DNA of 64,000 bases. It comes from Lepeophtheirus salmonis. Lineage: Eukaryota; Arthropoda; Copepoda; Siphonostomatoida; Caligidae. The notes under the pieces are model-generated. The model saw only the letters and a list, made by a program, of their open reading frames with translations, ran no database searches and was not told the origin of the DNA. Where the stretch lies: positions 22,446,805 through 22,510,804 of the forward strand of contig NC_052132.2 of assembly GCF_016086655.4 (NCBI RefSeq), read 5' to 3'. Below, in pieces: positions 10,846-20,837 of the stretch (positions are counted from its first letter, which is position 1; each line of letters opens with the position of its first letter). The position numbers and the translations under genes are program-made.

Positions 10846-12078
10846 TATATTACATCAATCAATATTCGGATCAAACCAACAAAATTTTATCACTCGATTG
10901 CCTTGTTCCATTATAAATATGCCCCTAAAAATGTATTAAAACTATGTAGTTACATCGATATACAATCTTATTTTCATGACGTAGATACAAATCAACTATT
11001 ATAATGGAGAGAATTCCCTCGATCGCTTTATAATTTGACCCCACTCCCAGGCTTCCGTTCTTAGCTGCTATCGGCCTCATAAATCTTCATTATCCCTAAA
11101 ACAGTGGATATAAATAAAACTTATTTCTAATCTATTACTTAGATTGAGTGGTCGTAAATTTTCTTTTCTAGAAGGTTATAAACAAAGGTATGCAGTACTT
11201 TTTAATTATTTGAACTTAAAAGTTAATCATTTTTCGATTACGATTTTTTCCCGGGTTGAACTTTATATTACTATACTATTTTTACCATGATGTGAACGTT
11301 TTTTTGCGTATATTCTAGACCTACAAACAAACCTTAAGAAAAACAACTTCGAGACGGAGATAATAGTTAAATATTTTATAATAACTAAACTTGACAAGTT
11401 ATTTTGGATTTAATTCAATGGGAAATTTGGCCCAAAATTGACTATTGAATTAAATCTCTAATTGGCTCTTGTGGGAATTTGACTCTCTCACATATCCAAT
11501 CATAATCCGTAATTATAAAAATGTTTAAATAGAGCCTGGGTAGTAGTAGACATTAGACAATTGCATATCAAAGCCGGTAGTTTATTATTGATTCAAAGGA
11601 GTGAAATTAATTCCTATGTATGTACAACATAAATTTGGAAGAAATATTTGTTAAAAATGTTTAATACTCATTTTAAAATACTTCGATGATTCCGTGAAGT
11701 TGATAGAAGGTACCGGATTTCTTTCCCTGCAAAATTCCATGCCTCACATCCTGATTTCGGCTTGACATTTTATAGCATAGTTTCTATTACAGATCTTTTA
11801 TTCTTTGGAATAAAATAGCTTTTTGCTTTCGCCAGGGAAGTGCTCCAGATCCACAAATTGAATACTCTAATCCAACATCGCATTCAAATGCTTTAAAATA
11901 ATATTAAACTAAATTTTCTTAATGTTACTCACGACAAAAGTCTGGACTTGATATGAAAAATTATACTTGAACATTAATATTAAGGACATAGATTTATGAG
12001 CTCCTCAAAGTTTTGTATCAAACAATCAACTGAAAATTATGTTTAATCCACAAAACAAAGCACAATGAAATGAGTATT
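10846..12078. other. AT-rich, no gene recognised
   Basis: A 61-codon frame at 10819-11004 looks fortuitous. The patch 11690-11880 is less AT-rich but broken in every frame, and I could not identify it. Confidence 0.35.
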
Positions 12079-12310
12079 TTACGTTCTCTTTTTCGTTCTT
12101 GAAGGGCCATTTAAAAAAAAATATATTTTAGGCTGGATATTGCCCATATACAAAGGTCGTTGGAAAAGTCCGTACAAAGTTGGTAATGTGTCGTATTCCT
12201 GTTCAATACTAGCTTGAAGAGATTCAATATTTGGATACCGTATTGTTCCTAACTTCGACTCTAGATAACCTTGAACGAAATAATCGAGGGGGTTCGAAGG
12301 AAGCCTTTTT
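12079..12310 (-). pseudogene. Mariner transposase C-terminal fragment
   Basis: The minus strand reads SNPLDYFVQGYLESKLGTI, RYPNIESLQASIEQEYDTLP. This is the mariner C-terminal block (SPDLNPLDYFVWG.LE.K....YPNI..LK..I..EW..L..), with the Trp of the VWG motif changed to Gln and the third catalytic Asp of the D-D(34)D triad replaced (PSNPLD). The sequence continues weakly as GLFQRPL before degenerating. It starts within a longer frame beginning at 12402 whose first ~30 residues are not mariner-like. It is an isolated scrap; no inverted ends found. Confidence 0.65.
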
Positions 12311-13590
12311 CGGGCTGATGAATCGGCCGAATTATACATTATATATACATACAATAATATGTATTGTGTAGGGACTATTTTCTTCTTATTCCTTGTGTTC
12401 AACTACGACGACGACTTCCTTAAAAAAATTCGCTCAGTTTTATAGTGATCATGTGGGCAAAATTCACCCTTCATTGATTTTAAATGGTTAGAAACAAACC
12501 CGAACAAATGAATTGGTACAATGCTTTTTAGTTTGACGCTAAGGGGTTCAGTAAAATGAAACGGATGTCAAAGAACTGAAATGAAATGAACCACCAAAGT
12601 TTTTGTTTTGACTAAAAAGAGGTTCGCTTTTCTGATGCAACACTAACTTAAAATGTGAACTTTTGCTCAAGTTATCTAGTGAACCAGACAGTATAATGGG
12701 ATATTACAGGGGATCCTTGATCCTCAGAGAAGCGTCTGTGCAAGAATTTAAACTTGTCCTTGTACTTCAACTTGGTTTTTAATAAGGCCGCCCATAATTT
12801 TTTTGTTATCTGTTGACCCCATGCGCCTAAAGGATATCAAATTTTTGTTATTGTTACCTTTTTCTCCGATGAACCAAAACTTTGACTTGGTGATTGTTAT
12901 GTATTTCATATTTCCTTTCCCCTTGTTCTTATCTTTTTGTATTTTCTTTTATATATATATGTATTAAAAGTACTGTATTTTACGTAGTATAAATAGTCAT
13001 GTATTTTGTAAATAAATTAGAGTATGGTTTTGTATTATAAAGAATACACATGATCTTATAAATAAGTGCTATATTATTCCTCTACGTGATTTCTTCTCCT
13101 CATGTCTCTCGGTCATCCTGAATCTCTCCTACTATAAATAAGTTTGTGTCTCTCCCTCATCAAGACACAACAGTGATTTTCTTTTTATTTGTATTTTCTA
13201 TAAATTATTATAATGTCTTTATTATAAAACATAATAATTTATTAATTCCAATAATGGCACAATCTATGTGACATTTTAAATAGAAAATCGGCTGCAATTC
13301 TAATTTAAATAAAAAATCGACATTTAAAAAACATTTTTTGGTTTTTTTTTTATTTCTGGGAACCAATACGACAAATAATAATACCCCAATTTGGTGTCCC
13401 GTTGAATACTAGTTTACCACGCCCGACTACTTGATGGCATTGAAGGAAAATGTGGTCCTATAGATCCATTAAAAAACCGGATCCATTGTTTAAAAAAGGT
13501 GCTGTTTTATCCCCGTGTCACAATTCATAAAAGTTATGATAAAATTGGATTTATTTGACTTCGAATTCTTTCGTTATCTACTGTATTCTC
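12311..13590. other. Mostly non-coding, no gene recognised
   Basis: A short (AT)n microsatellite at about 12950-12962 is the only simple repeat. Nothing else has a partner in the window. Confidence 0.35.
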
Positions 13591-13598
13591 CAAATCAG

Positions 13599-13833
13599 GT
13601 ACACTTGCCGAAGGTACCGAAGAGGTCCAACAAGGTAAACTGTGGACTATTTTGAGTCTTAAGAGAAATTATACCCAAATTTAATTTTCCATTCTGAATC
13701 CTGTAAAATTTCTACAGATGACGCAGCAGAAAAATTCCAAGAGGCTCCTAAATTTAATGCTGGAGGTTTAATATTAAATCTAATAAGAGAGGAAGAAATC
13801 TTATTGGTTTCAAATAAAACTTTTCAATTTTAA
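13599..13833 (+). other. Possible two-exon coding remnant with 83-bp intron
   Basis: Two short coding-like blocks join in frame across canonical splice signals. The first block is 13599-13634, preceded by TTCTCCAAATCAG and ending ...CAACAAG. GTAAAC begins the intron at 13635, which ends in TTTCTACAG at 13717. The second block is 13718-13833. The spliced frame reads TLAEGTEEVQQDDAAEKF, QEAPKFNAGGLILNLIREEE and stops at 13831. The phase-1 join creates a Asp codon and a hydrophilic, plausible peptide. I do not recognise it. Both splice sites are ordinary in strength, so coincidence is possible in sequence this AT-rich. Confidence 0.25.
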
Positions 13834-13905
13834 TAGCAACTTTAAAATTTTACATCACTCATATCCAAAAATGTGCATAGATTGTACATTTAATGACTTT
13901 AAGTG

Positions 13906-14082
13906 TTGATAGTGTCTGCAGTCATTTGTGTTTCTAAAGAAGTCTATTTTGCTTGTAGTGAGGAAAATTATGTTACTCTTGTTCAAAATGGAACTTCCAA
14001 ACTTCTCATTTGTCTACTTTGTAAACATCAAAACCCTGTAAAAGATTTAGAAATCCAGCCCACTTCCTGTGGACGCCCCTGA
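13906..14082 (+). other. Short Cys-containing open frame, possible last exon
   Basis: A 58-codon frame ends at TGA 14080-14082. After a CTGCAG acceptor-like site at 13917-13922 it reads VICVSKEVYFACSEENYVTL, VQNGTSKLLICLLCKHQNP and ends SCGRP. It contains six cysteines, two as CLLC. It lies 70 bp after the preceding possible exon on the same strand. The family is unknown. It may belong to the same host-gene or transposon-gene remnant. Confidence 0.25.
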
Positions 14083-14255
14083 TAAATGCTGATTAAACTC
14101 CATCAAATGTCTTTAAGAATAAAAAAGACTTAAAACCTTCGTTGAATACTAATATATGCCCCACAGAATTATATATTTATATTCTATTTTTTTTAGCGGG
14201 AGGGAGGGGTTGGAAAAATTTTTTTTTTTTTTTTAAATTCACAGCTTCACACACA

Positions 14256-15862
14256 ATTATAATTATAATACGATAATTATCAATTAAGACACCTTATATA
14301 TTTAAAAAAATCATTTTTTAAATAATGGGGGGGGGAATATTCATATTTTACCCAGTGCATCGATTTCCAAATGTGTGTGTAATATTATTTTTTTTGCATA
14401 TATGAAGGGATGTATAATACCAACCCATCATCAGCTTTGTCAAAGAAGATATTGCAAAAGATGTGCACTGATGCTGCTGAGGTATTTGATAGACTGGCTG
14501 GTAAAGAATATGGATTCAGAAAGTATCGTCTTGGGAAACAACCTCGTGCAACAGAACTCAACTTATTGAACACATAACAACGAAGTGGGTTACCAACTTA
14601 TAATCTTGAAGCTGAAACTGTACACACTAAAATGTGTCCCACTTTTCAAAGGATGGGGTGGCCCTGCAACTAGTGTTGAGGAGCTTCACCAAAATCCGCT
14701 CCCATCCTAACATGAAAGAGAAGATTGTACGAAATAAATATAAACTATCGCGATACGCACAAGTATGATGTTTTGGACAATCCAACTATGTTCAAGGTCA
14801 ACAAGAACTTACATGAAGAGAGATTAGTCAACCTTCGTACACTTTTGGCTATCTTTTGGATAAGACTCTTCTTATTCTAGTGCCCCATTACCAACAAACA
14901 GAGATGCTGAGGTAGCTCTTGAATGTAATTTGACAGAATTTGGAACTGAAGATGATATGGAAATTGAAATTGGAAAGTACTATGTTACACTTATCACTGA
15001 GGGTGATTGCAACACATGGTATATTGCTTCTTGTGAGAACAGGAATAATGATGGCACATTCCAAATGGATCATCTTGTAAGAGTGAAAAAGGGGAACAAT
15101 TTGACATAGAAACATCCTAGAAAACCAGACACTCTAGATTTGCAATCAACTACTATTCTGGACTGTGATGTAGTTGGTGACTGGGATGTTTCAAACAACA
15201 GATTTATGACATTTTCCCTAAGAAATCATAATGCCGTCAATTCTATAGTTGAGGAGGCATCACTTCAAATGGTTGAATAAAAGTTCTTGATCAACTCAAT
15301 TTTTCTACAAGTATTAGGAAGATTATTTTGTATTCTTAGATATTATATACAACATAGTAACACTGAGTCACATGTTATTTTCGCAAGAGCTATGCCTAAT
15401 GACCAGTAATAACATATGTTTATATAAATGCTAAAGAACATATTTAGAGGTGTAACTAGATAACATCAGTCATCCCAGTATTGCATTTTTAAGCTGGGGG
15501 ATGATTATTTTCGCAAAAGATAAAAAACTAACCGTTAATTAGTGAAAAAATGGGTTACAGTTGAACATTTTCTCAAAAATTTATATATCTACAAGAGATA
15601 GGACAACACTAATGCTATATTTGGAATCCTTGGTTTGTAATTAGTAGGAATAGTCATCAAACAACTTTTTAAGAGGTTTATAGCCGATTTTATTGAGGAA
15701 TAAAGTGACGCAGTGAATTTTTAGGGGAAATTATGGCTCGTTTCAGTTTTTTAGGGTGCAAAAATGAAATTTTTTCCATTTTTTTTTTACAACAAAAAAA
15801 AAAAGACAGGCAAGCTGGTTTTGAAAATATGAACCAAAATTCACACAGTACTGCCTAACCCT
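14256..15862 (+). mobile_element. Unknown two-copy repeat R3, long copy
   Basis: A dispersed element whose two copies in this window share both ends but differ in the middle. Left ends match: 14261-14500 with 19491-19716, including TATTTTACCCAGTGCAT at 14345. Right ends match: 15712-15862 with 20283-20452, including GGGGAAATTATGGCTCGTTT at 15724 and ACTGCCTAACCCT at the very end. The long copy carries the coding remnant at 14428-15280. No clear terminal inverted repeats were found. The class is unknown; it might be a DNA transposon with internally deleted derivatives. Confidence 0.6.
14428..15280 (+). pseudogene. Coding remnant in R3, unidentified
   Basis: Clearly protein-coding in origin though broken. 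The first block (14431-14577) reads SALSKKILQKMCTDAAEVFD, RLAGKEYGFRKYRL, GKQPRATELNLLNT, then a stop, and continues as RSGLPTYNLEAETVHT and TFQRMGWPCN. A middle piece near 14780-14880 includes NKNLHEERLVNLRTLLA in another frame. The last block (14864-15280) reads DSSYSSAPLPTNRDAEVALE, then EIGKYYVTLITEGD, NTWYIASCENRN, FQMDHLVRVKKG, a TAG at 15107, and a tail ILDCDVVGDWDVSNNRF, MTFSLRNHNAV, stop at 15278. The end resembles a small beta-barrel (Tudor/chromo-like) followed by a conserved tail. I do not recognise the family. The start is uncertain because the N-terminus is not defined. Confidence 0.5.
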
Positions 15863-16030
15863 AATTGTTAGATTGTTGCCTACTTCAGTCAGTGTCTAAA
15901 TAAGAAACCTCAGCTGTCAAAATTTTATTTTATGTTGACATATATGGTAATGTTATTTGAAATATTTCTAAAGTAATAACCTCCACTACTAAGCTGAATT
16001 AGACATAATCAATGACTACTATAGTATACT

Positions 16031-16185
16031 TTTTACATGTCATTTTTTTTACTATAGTTAATTGCATGGACGAAATAAAAATTAATCGAAAATTCAAATT
16101 TTCTTAAAATGACGGTTTTACATAATTCTAACTAACTCTAACTCTTATTTAATCTATATTTTCATATGAAGGAAAAAATAAATAT
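16031..16185 (+). repeat. R1 repeat, short direct copy
   Basis: Nearly identical to 16638-16793 over about 155 bp, sharing TTAATCGAAAATTCAAATT and AAAATGACGGTTTTAC, and inverted relative to 2619-2771. The two copies are direct, with starts 607 bp apart. This one lacks the right-hand half seen in the longer copy. Confidence 0.75.
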
Positions 16186-16637
16186 AGTAGTCATTGGCTA
16201 TGATATATTGAAAAAATTAAATTTCCTTTATCTTTGATTTAAAAATGCAAAGTTATTTGTACATATTGATATATACACCAGTGTTGGATTCAATTCAAAA
16301 ATTTCGAGTTCGGTTGAGGTTCAGCACCTCCTCGCCTTAGTTATATTTGATCTACAATATGGAAATAAGATCTTATAACGATGTAATGATTTTTAATACA
16401 TTTTAAGGTAAGATATTTAATAAAACTAGGCATTTGATGGATAACGTTTTGATATACAGTGTGGTTTGAATCATATTATTTGTTAGTCATATTTTGAATA
16501 TTAATGAAGAAATGGTTTTCCCCAACAAATTGCCGACATCAACAATACTGACGTCCCTTAACGCTCTAAACTAAATACAAACACGAGATATCGGAAATAG
16601 GAAGAGTAAAAAATGCCAGAAACTTGTGTACAAAATT

Positions 16638-17270
16638 TTTACATGTCATTTTTTTTACTATAGTTAATAGCATGGACAAAATAAAAGTTAATCGAAAATT
16701 CAAATTTTCTTAAAATGACGGTTTTACTTTATTCTAACTAACTCTAACTCTTATTCAATCTACATTTTCATATGAAGGGAAAAATAAAATAGAAGATAAC
16801 ATATATACGTGTATATAATAACTATTTTAGTTCTATTAATTAATTTAGGATTATTTGAAAATAAAATTTTCAACTCCTTTTATTGACTTGAATTAAACAA
16901 AATTAGTTTTAATTACAAATATATTCATTTTTGTAATAAAATAATTAATCATTTTTTAAAGAATTCAAAAATATATGAGGAAAGGTTGCGTGAAAGGATC
17001 GCAACTTTTTGACTTATACCCTACACTAGTATAGAGAAAATATAAAGATCAAGTTTTGCTTTGAAACAATGATTGTATACATATTAGGGATTGTTTTGTT
17101 TTTTTTACCTAAATGAATTAGGACCATAGCAGATGTTTACGGTAGGAATAAGGGAGCTATCTCCCCTAATTAGATTAACATGTATGAAAATAAATACCCC
17201 CTCCTAGTATAAATTTTAAACTTCGTCAATCATTACGACAAGAATAAGCTAATAAAACATTATTAGACAT
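16638..17270 (+). repeat. R1 repeat, long copy
   Basis: Contains the same 155-bp block as 16031-16185 and continues through AAAGGTTGCGTGAAAGGATC (16982) and CAACTTTTTGACTTATACCC to GTCAATCATTACGACAAGAA (17226). It is the reverse complement of 2160-2771. No open frame. Confidence 0.75.
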
Positions 17271-18370
17271 AGATAAACATAAATTTTTATCTTCCTCAAT
17301 CTCACCTTTAATGATTTGAGGATAAATTATATCATCAAATTCTTAATAAAACACACTACAAACACGAACTGAAGTTGTTACTTCATTCTTAAAGGACAAA
17401 TTCATCAGTTTATTCAGGATTGCCAAAATATTGGATTCATAACTTGTTCCAGATTTAAAATATCTATCCTGCTTTGTAAAAAAAATATAAAAATGTTTAT
17501 CGAACATACCCTTTATCATAGAATCAAACAAAGACAATTTGGATAACAGCTATGGTTAAAAAAAGACATGGTCGGAAAAATGGCTCCTCCAACGGGTATA
17601 ATGTTGAATTTTGTATATAAATTTGAATGTTTTGGTCCTTTTGTTGTTTGTATACATTAGCTGTCTCTCCCTAAAAAATTCCTCTAATAAGTACTTGAAA
17701 ATTGAGTTGTGAACGGAGTCAAAATGCAGGAGTGTGTAATAAACTGCGTGGCTCAATCTCCAATTACTGTGTGACCTGAAGGGACTTGAGTATTAACCCA
17801 TCATCTTAACCGTAGGAGGCAAGATCTTTATTCAATAGAATATTGGTTTCGTAGATAAAATAAAGTTTGTAGGAATTTGTCTGGAGATTCTTTTGCATAT
17901 AAATTTGACACATAAAAATGGACGTTTAACTGAAATAATTGTCGTTTTCTTAATTATTTTTCATCTTGTGAATATTTTTTTTTTTTCTCCATTTTTTTTA
18001 ACAAAATAGAGTTAAGAAATTGATTTATTGATTTTTACGGGGGGATTAGCCTGTTAGAGTTTTTGGCTTAAAATAATAATATTATTCCAAAAACTTTCTA
18101 TCAAAGTAATATAAACACCTGATAAAACATTCGTGTGTACTCATAAAAGACGGAGAGTAACTCTATTAATTTATTTTTGTAATTTGTTGCGGAGTTATAA
18201 TCTATTTGGAGTCAGAGTAGAATTTGGGGATAGAACTTATTCTTATAAAAAGGGCTCAAGAAAAGTACTTAAAATCTAAAATCAAAATACTTATTTTTTA
18301 TTTTAAATGAATGCTCAATTAAAGTTTCTATCGATTATGACGGAAAAAGTTGCTCCATAATGGGAGAATC
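17271..18370. other. No gene recognised between R1 and the gypsy 3' half
   Basis: Two minus-strand frames of 64 and 66 codons (17343-17537 and 17556-17756) are adjacent and not obviously low complexity, for example RTKTFKFIYKIQHYTRW, but match nothing I know. They could be chance frames or one decayed gene. Confidence 0.3.
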
Positions 18371-18379
18371 AACCTTTCC

Positions 18380-18665
18380 ATTTGCTAAAGGTGATGTAAC
18401 TAAAACCTTATTTTTGTGCTCCATCGGCCCTAGTCAAGCCTATTAAATCTAAGAATTCTACTTGGTCAAACAAAGTATATCGATATTTTGCTGAAATTTC
18501 TGAAAATAGTACTAAATTGCAGCACATAAGTGGTAAAGATAATGTTCCAGCAGATTTCCTTTCCAGACTAAACAACATTCCAATCGACGTGGTGTATTGG
18601 GAGGAATTCTCGACGATTCGGAGAAGGAAAGTGTACCACGGGATAAAAATCGCAGCCATCAAGAT
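18380..18665 (+). pseudogene. Gypsy pol: RNase H end and connection
   Basis: One plus-strand frame reads APSALVKPIKSKNSTWSN, KVYRYFAEISENSTKLQHIS, GKDNVPADFLSRL, then NIPIDVVYWEEF. The block HISGKDNVPADFLSRL is the standard end of Ty3/gypsy RNase H before the integrase. It fits as the continuation of the pol reading frame abandoned at about 7557 (FTDQK), so the two are probably halves of one element lying 10.8 kb apart on the same strand. Confidence 0.75.
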
Positions 18666-19420
18666 ATGAATGGATTCAAAATGTTATGTGAGATAAGTAA
18701 TCTAGTACCCGGACCAGTCATCCTATCATCACTGTTGCTGAAAATCATTAGGTAAGCCCCTAATGAGAGCCATAGAAGCGTCTAAGCCACAACATGAAAA
18801 ATCGCCTCCTGTTAGTTTTGGAAAGCCTCTAGGATGACGTGAGGACTTTCGTTGGTAGTTGCAATACATGTGCCAAGGCAAAAATCACGACTCGTGTGAA
18901 CAAGAATTCTGAGACTATGGAAGTGCCTGATAAAAAGTTTCATCACATTAACGTGGATTTAGTTGGCCCTTTCCTCACAGTTAATGAAATAAGGTAATAA
19001 CCATCTTCGATAGAAGAACGCAGTGGTTAGAAGCAGTTCCTCAGAAAATATAACAGCTCTTGCCGTTGCTGAAACATTTCAAGTGGGATGGATATCGAGA
19101 TTGGGGGTACCTACTATCGTAACCTCAGATCTAGGAAAACGTATGTACAGGAATTTAAAAGTTGAATGCAAATACACCACCTTCTACCAACCACAGGCCA
19201 ATGGATTGGTCGAAAGGGCACAAAAGACGCTAAAAGAACTTGATTTTCCAAAAAAAAAATAACGAAAATTGGATCACGGCTTTACATGCGGTACTATAGG
19301 ACTTGAGGACAACTCCTCGATGTGACTCTGGAGTTACTACAGCACAGGAAGTGTATGGTGAGGATATTTGTTCTAATTCTCTCCCCGACGTATTTGGAAG
19401 ATAAAAGTTAGTTAATCATG
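18666..19420 (+). pseudogene. Gypsy integrase remnant
   Basis: Integrase pieces lie in shifting frames. KKFHHINVDLVGPF at about 18933-18975 holds the first catalytic Asp. TIFDRRTQWLEAVPQ lies at about 19002-19045. LAVAETFQVGWISRLGVPTI leads to VTSDLGKRM with the second Asp (19115-19140), and QPQANGLVERAQKTLKEL at about 19190-19240 carries the catalytic Glu. A CxxxC-like zinc-binding scrap (STCAKAK-like reading) is possible near 18860. All three DDE positions are still legible although frameshifts and stops make the gene dead. Downstream sequence loses similarity before the LTR scrap at 19448. Confidence 0.8.
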
Positions 19421-19447
19421 ATATTAAAGCTAATCATCTAGCTTTAA

Positions 19448-19478
19448 ATTACTGCGTTTAATTCCGGAAATACTAAAT
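19448..19478 (+). repeat. Gypsy 3' LTR end scrap
   Basis: AATTACTGCGTTTAATTCC followed by GGAAATACTAAA matches the sequence before the PBS (5415-5446) with two or three differences. Only about 30 bp of LTR end remain, so the body of the 3' LTR has been lost. Repeat R3 starts within about ten bases after it. Confidence 0.6.
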
Positions 19479-19485
19479 ATATATA

Positions 19486-20452
19486 TAATCATATAATTAT
19501 ACTACGATAAATTATCAATATATAACCTTATATATAAAAAGATCATTTTTCATATTCATATTTTACCCAGTGCAATGATTTCCAAATGTGTGTGTAATAT
19601 TATTTTTTTTGCATATATGAAGGGATGCATAACACCAACCCATCATCAGCTTTGTCAAAGAAGATATTGCAATAGATATGCACTGATGCTGCTGAGGTAT
19701 TTGATAGACAGGCTTCTTTTTTTTTTCACAATCGAGCGAGTTTGGGTGAATCCTTCTCCAAATGCTTTTGTCCATTGGTCAATCTGAGCTTTTGTATATA
19801 TCGTAATACATTTCTTCATTTTTCTCAGACTCAAGCTAAGTAGAAATAATGAATATGTCAATAGCAACATATGTTGTGGGAAGCTTGTCCCCAAGCATAA
19901 ACTGTAATTTTTATTCAGAAAATAAATTAGTTGTTTAGATATCTACATTTACTTATTCAATAAGTTTTAAAAATTAAATCAAAATCCAATGGATTGTTGA
20001 AATGAAAAATGAGTAGTTATTAATTATATCTTCAAATTACAGCATAAAATTAAAATAATATTTGTAATTTTAATAAATATAAATTAAATACATGTATCTA
20101 GCTAACTATTTACATAATATAAATTTGAATATAACAATCAAAATAGGATAAAAATACCTACTTATTTTTGGACGTCGACGATGCAGTAGACATGGTGAAA
20201 TATACTGAATAAAACAACAACAAAAAAGGAATGTACACAGTTTCTTCTGAACTAGTTTATATCTAGATACTTTTAGAAACTTGGTGAATTTTTAGGGGAA
20301 ATTATGGCTCGTTTAAGTTTTTTGGGGTGCAAACCGCAAAAAAAAAAAAATCAATTTTTTTTCTTCACATTTGGCTTAATTGGACTAAAATACACCTTAA
20401 AAAAAGACGAGCAAGCTGGTTTTGAAAATATGACTTTGTACTGCCTAACCCT
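19486..20452 (+). mobile_element. Unknown repeat R3, short copy
   Basis: Shares its left ~230 bp with 14256-14500 and its right ~170 bp with 15712-15862. In between, from a poly-T run at 19721, it differs from the long copy: the minus strand there reads RKMKKCITIYTKAQIDQWT, KAFGEGFTQTRSIVKK (about 19725-19830), a basic and possibly DNA-binding peptide I cannot name. The left part retains the beginning of the coding remnant (SALSKKILQ) with a stop. Confidence 0.55.
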
Positions 20453-20830
20453 TCAACAATAAAAGAAAAATAGTGACACATATTAACCCATAATATCTCA
20501 ACTAAGATTTTCTTATCAAAAGATTTGATGCATCTTGGTATGTTAAATGTAAAATTACACTTTTGGACTTCTTTTGGGGTCTTAATGGCCTGAATTCTTT
20601 ACGTCCGTTTAGTTTGACACTGGTCACATTAGGGTGCGTATTCCCCCTCCCTTTTCATTCAAAAATAATGAATAAAAATTAGTCCAAAAATGCAATTTTT
20701 TTGTCTAAATATTTTTAGGTGAATGAAAAAGAAAATTAGAAATTCAATACAAATTTATTTCTATTTTTATATCTATATTTATATATTGATAATTATATAC
20801 CTATTAACCTATATATAACTTTATTTGAAT
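20453..20830. other. Probable piggyBac 3' flank, no gene
   Basis: Non-coding between the R3 end and the piggyBac stop region. A TTAACCC motif at about 20484 has the form of a piggyBac terminus with its TTAA target, but I found no matching inverted end upstream of the gene. Confidence 0.3.
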
Positions 20831-20837
20831 TATTTTA

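Noticed and set aside
12079..12402. 107-codon minus-strand frame as an intact gene
   Set aside because: Only the middle ~50 residues are mariner-like; the first 30 residues are unrelated, so it is a fragment and not a gene.
20484..20495. TTAACCC as the definite piggyBac terminus
   Set aside because: No matching inverted end or TTAA partner was found on the other side of the transposase.
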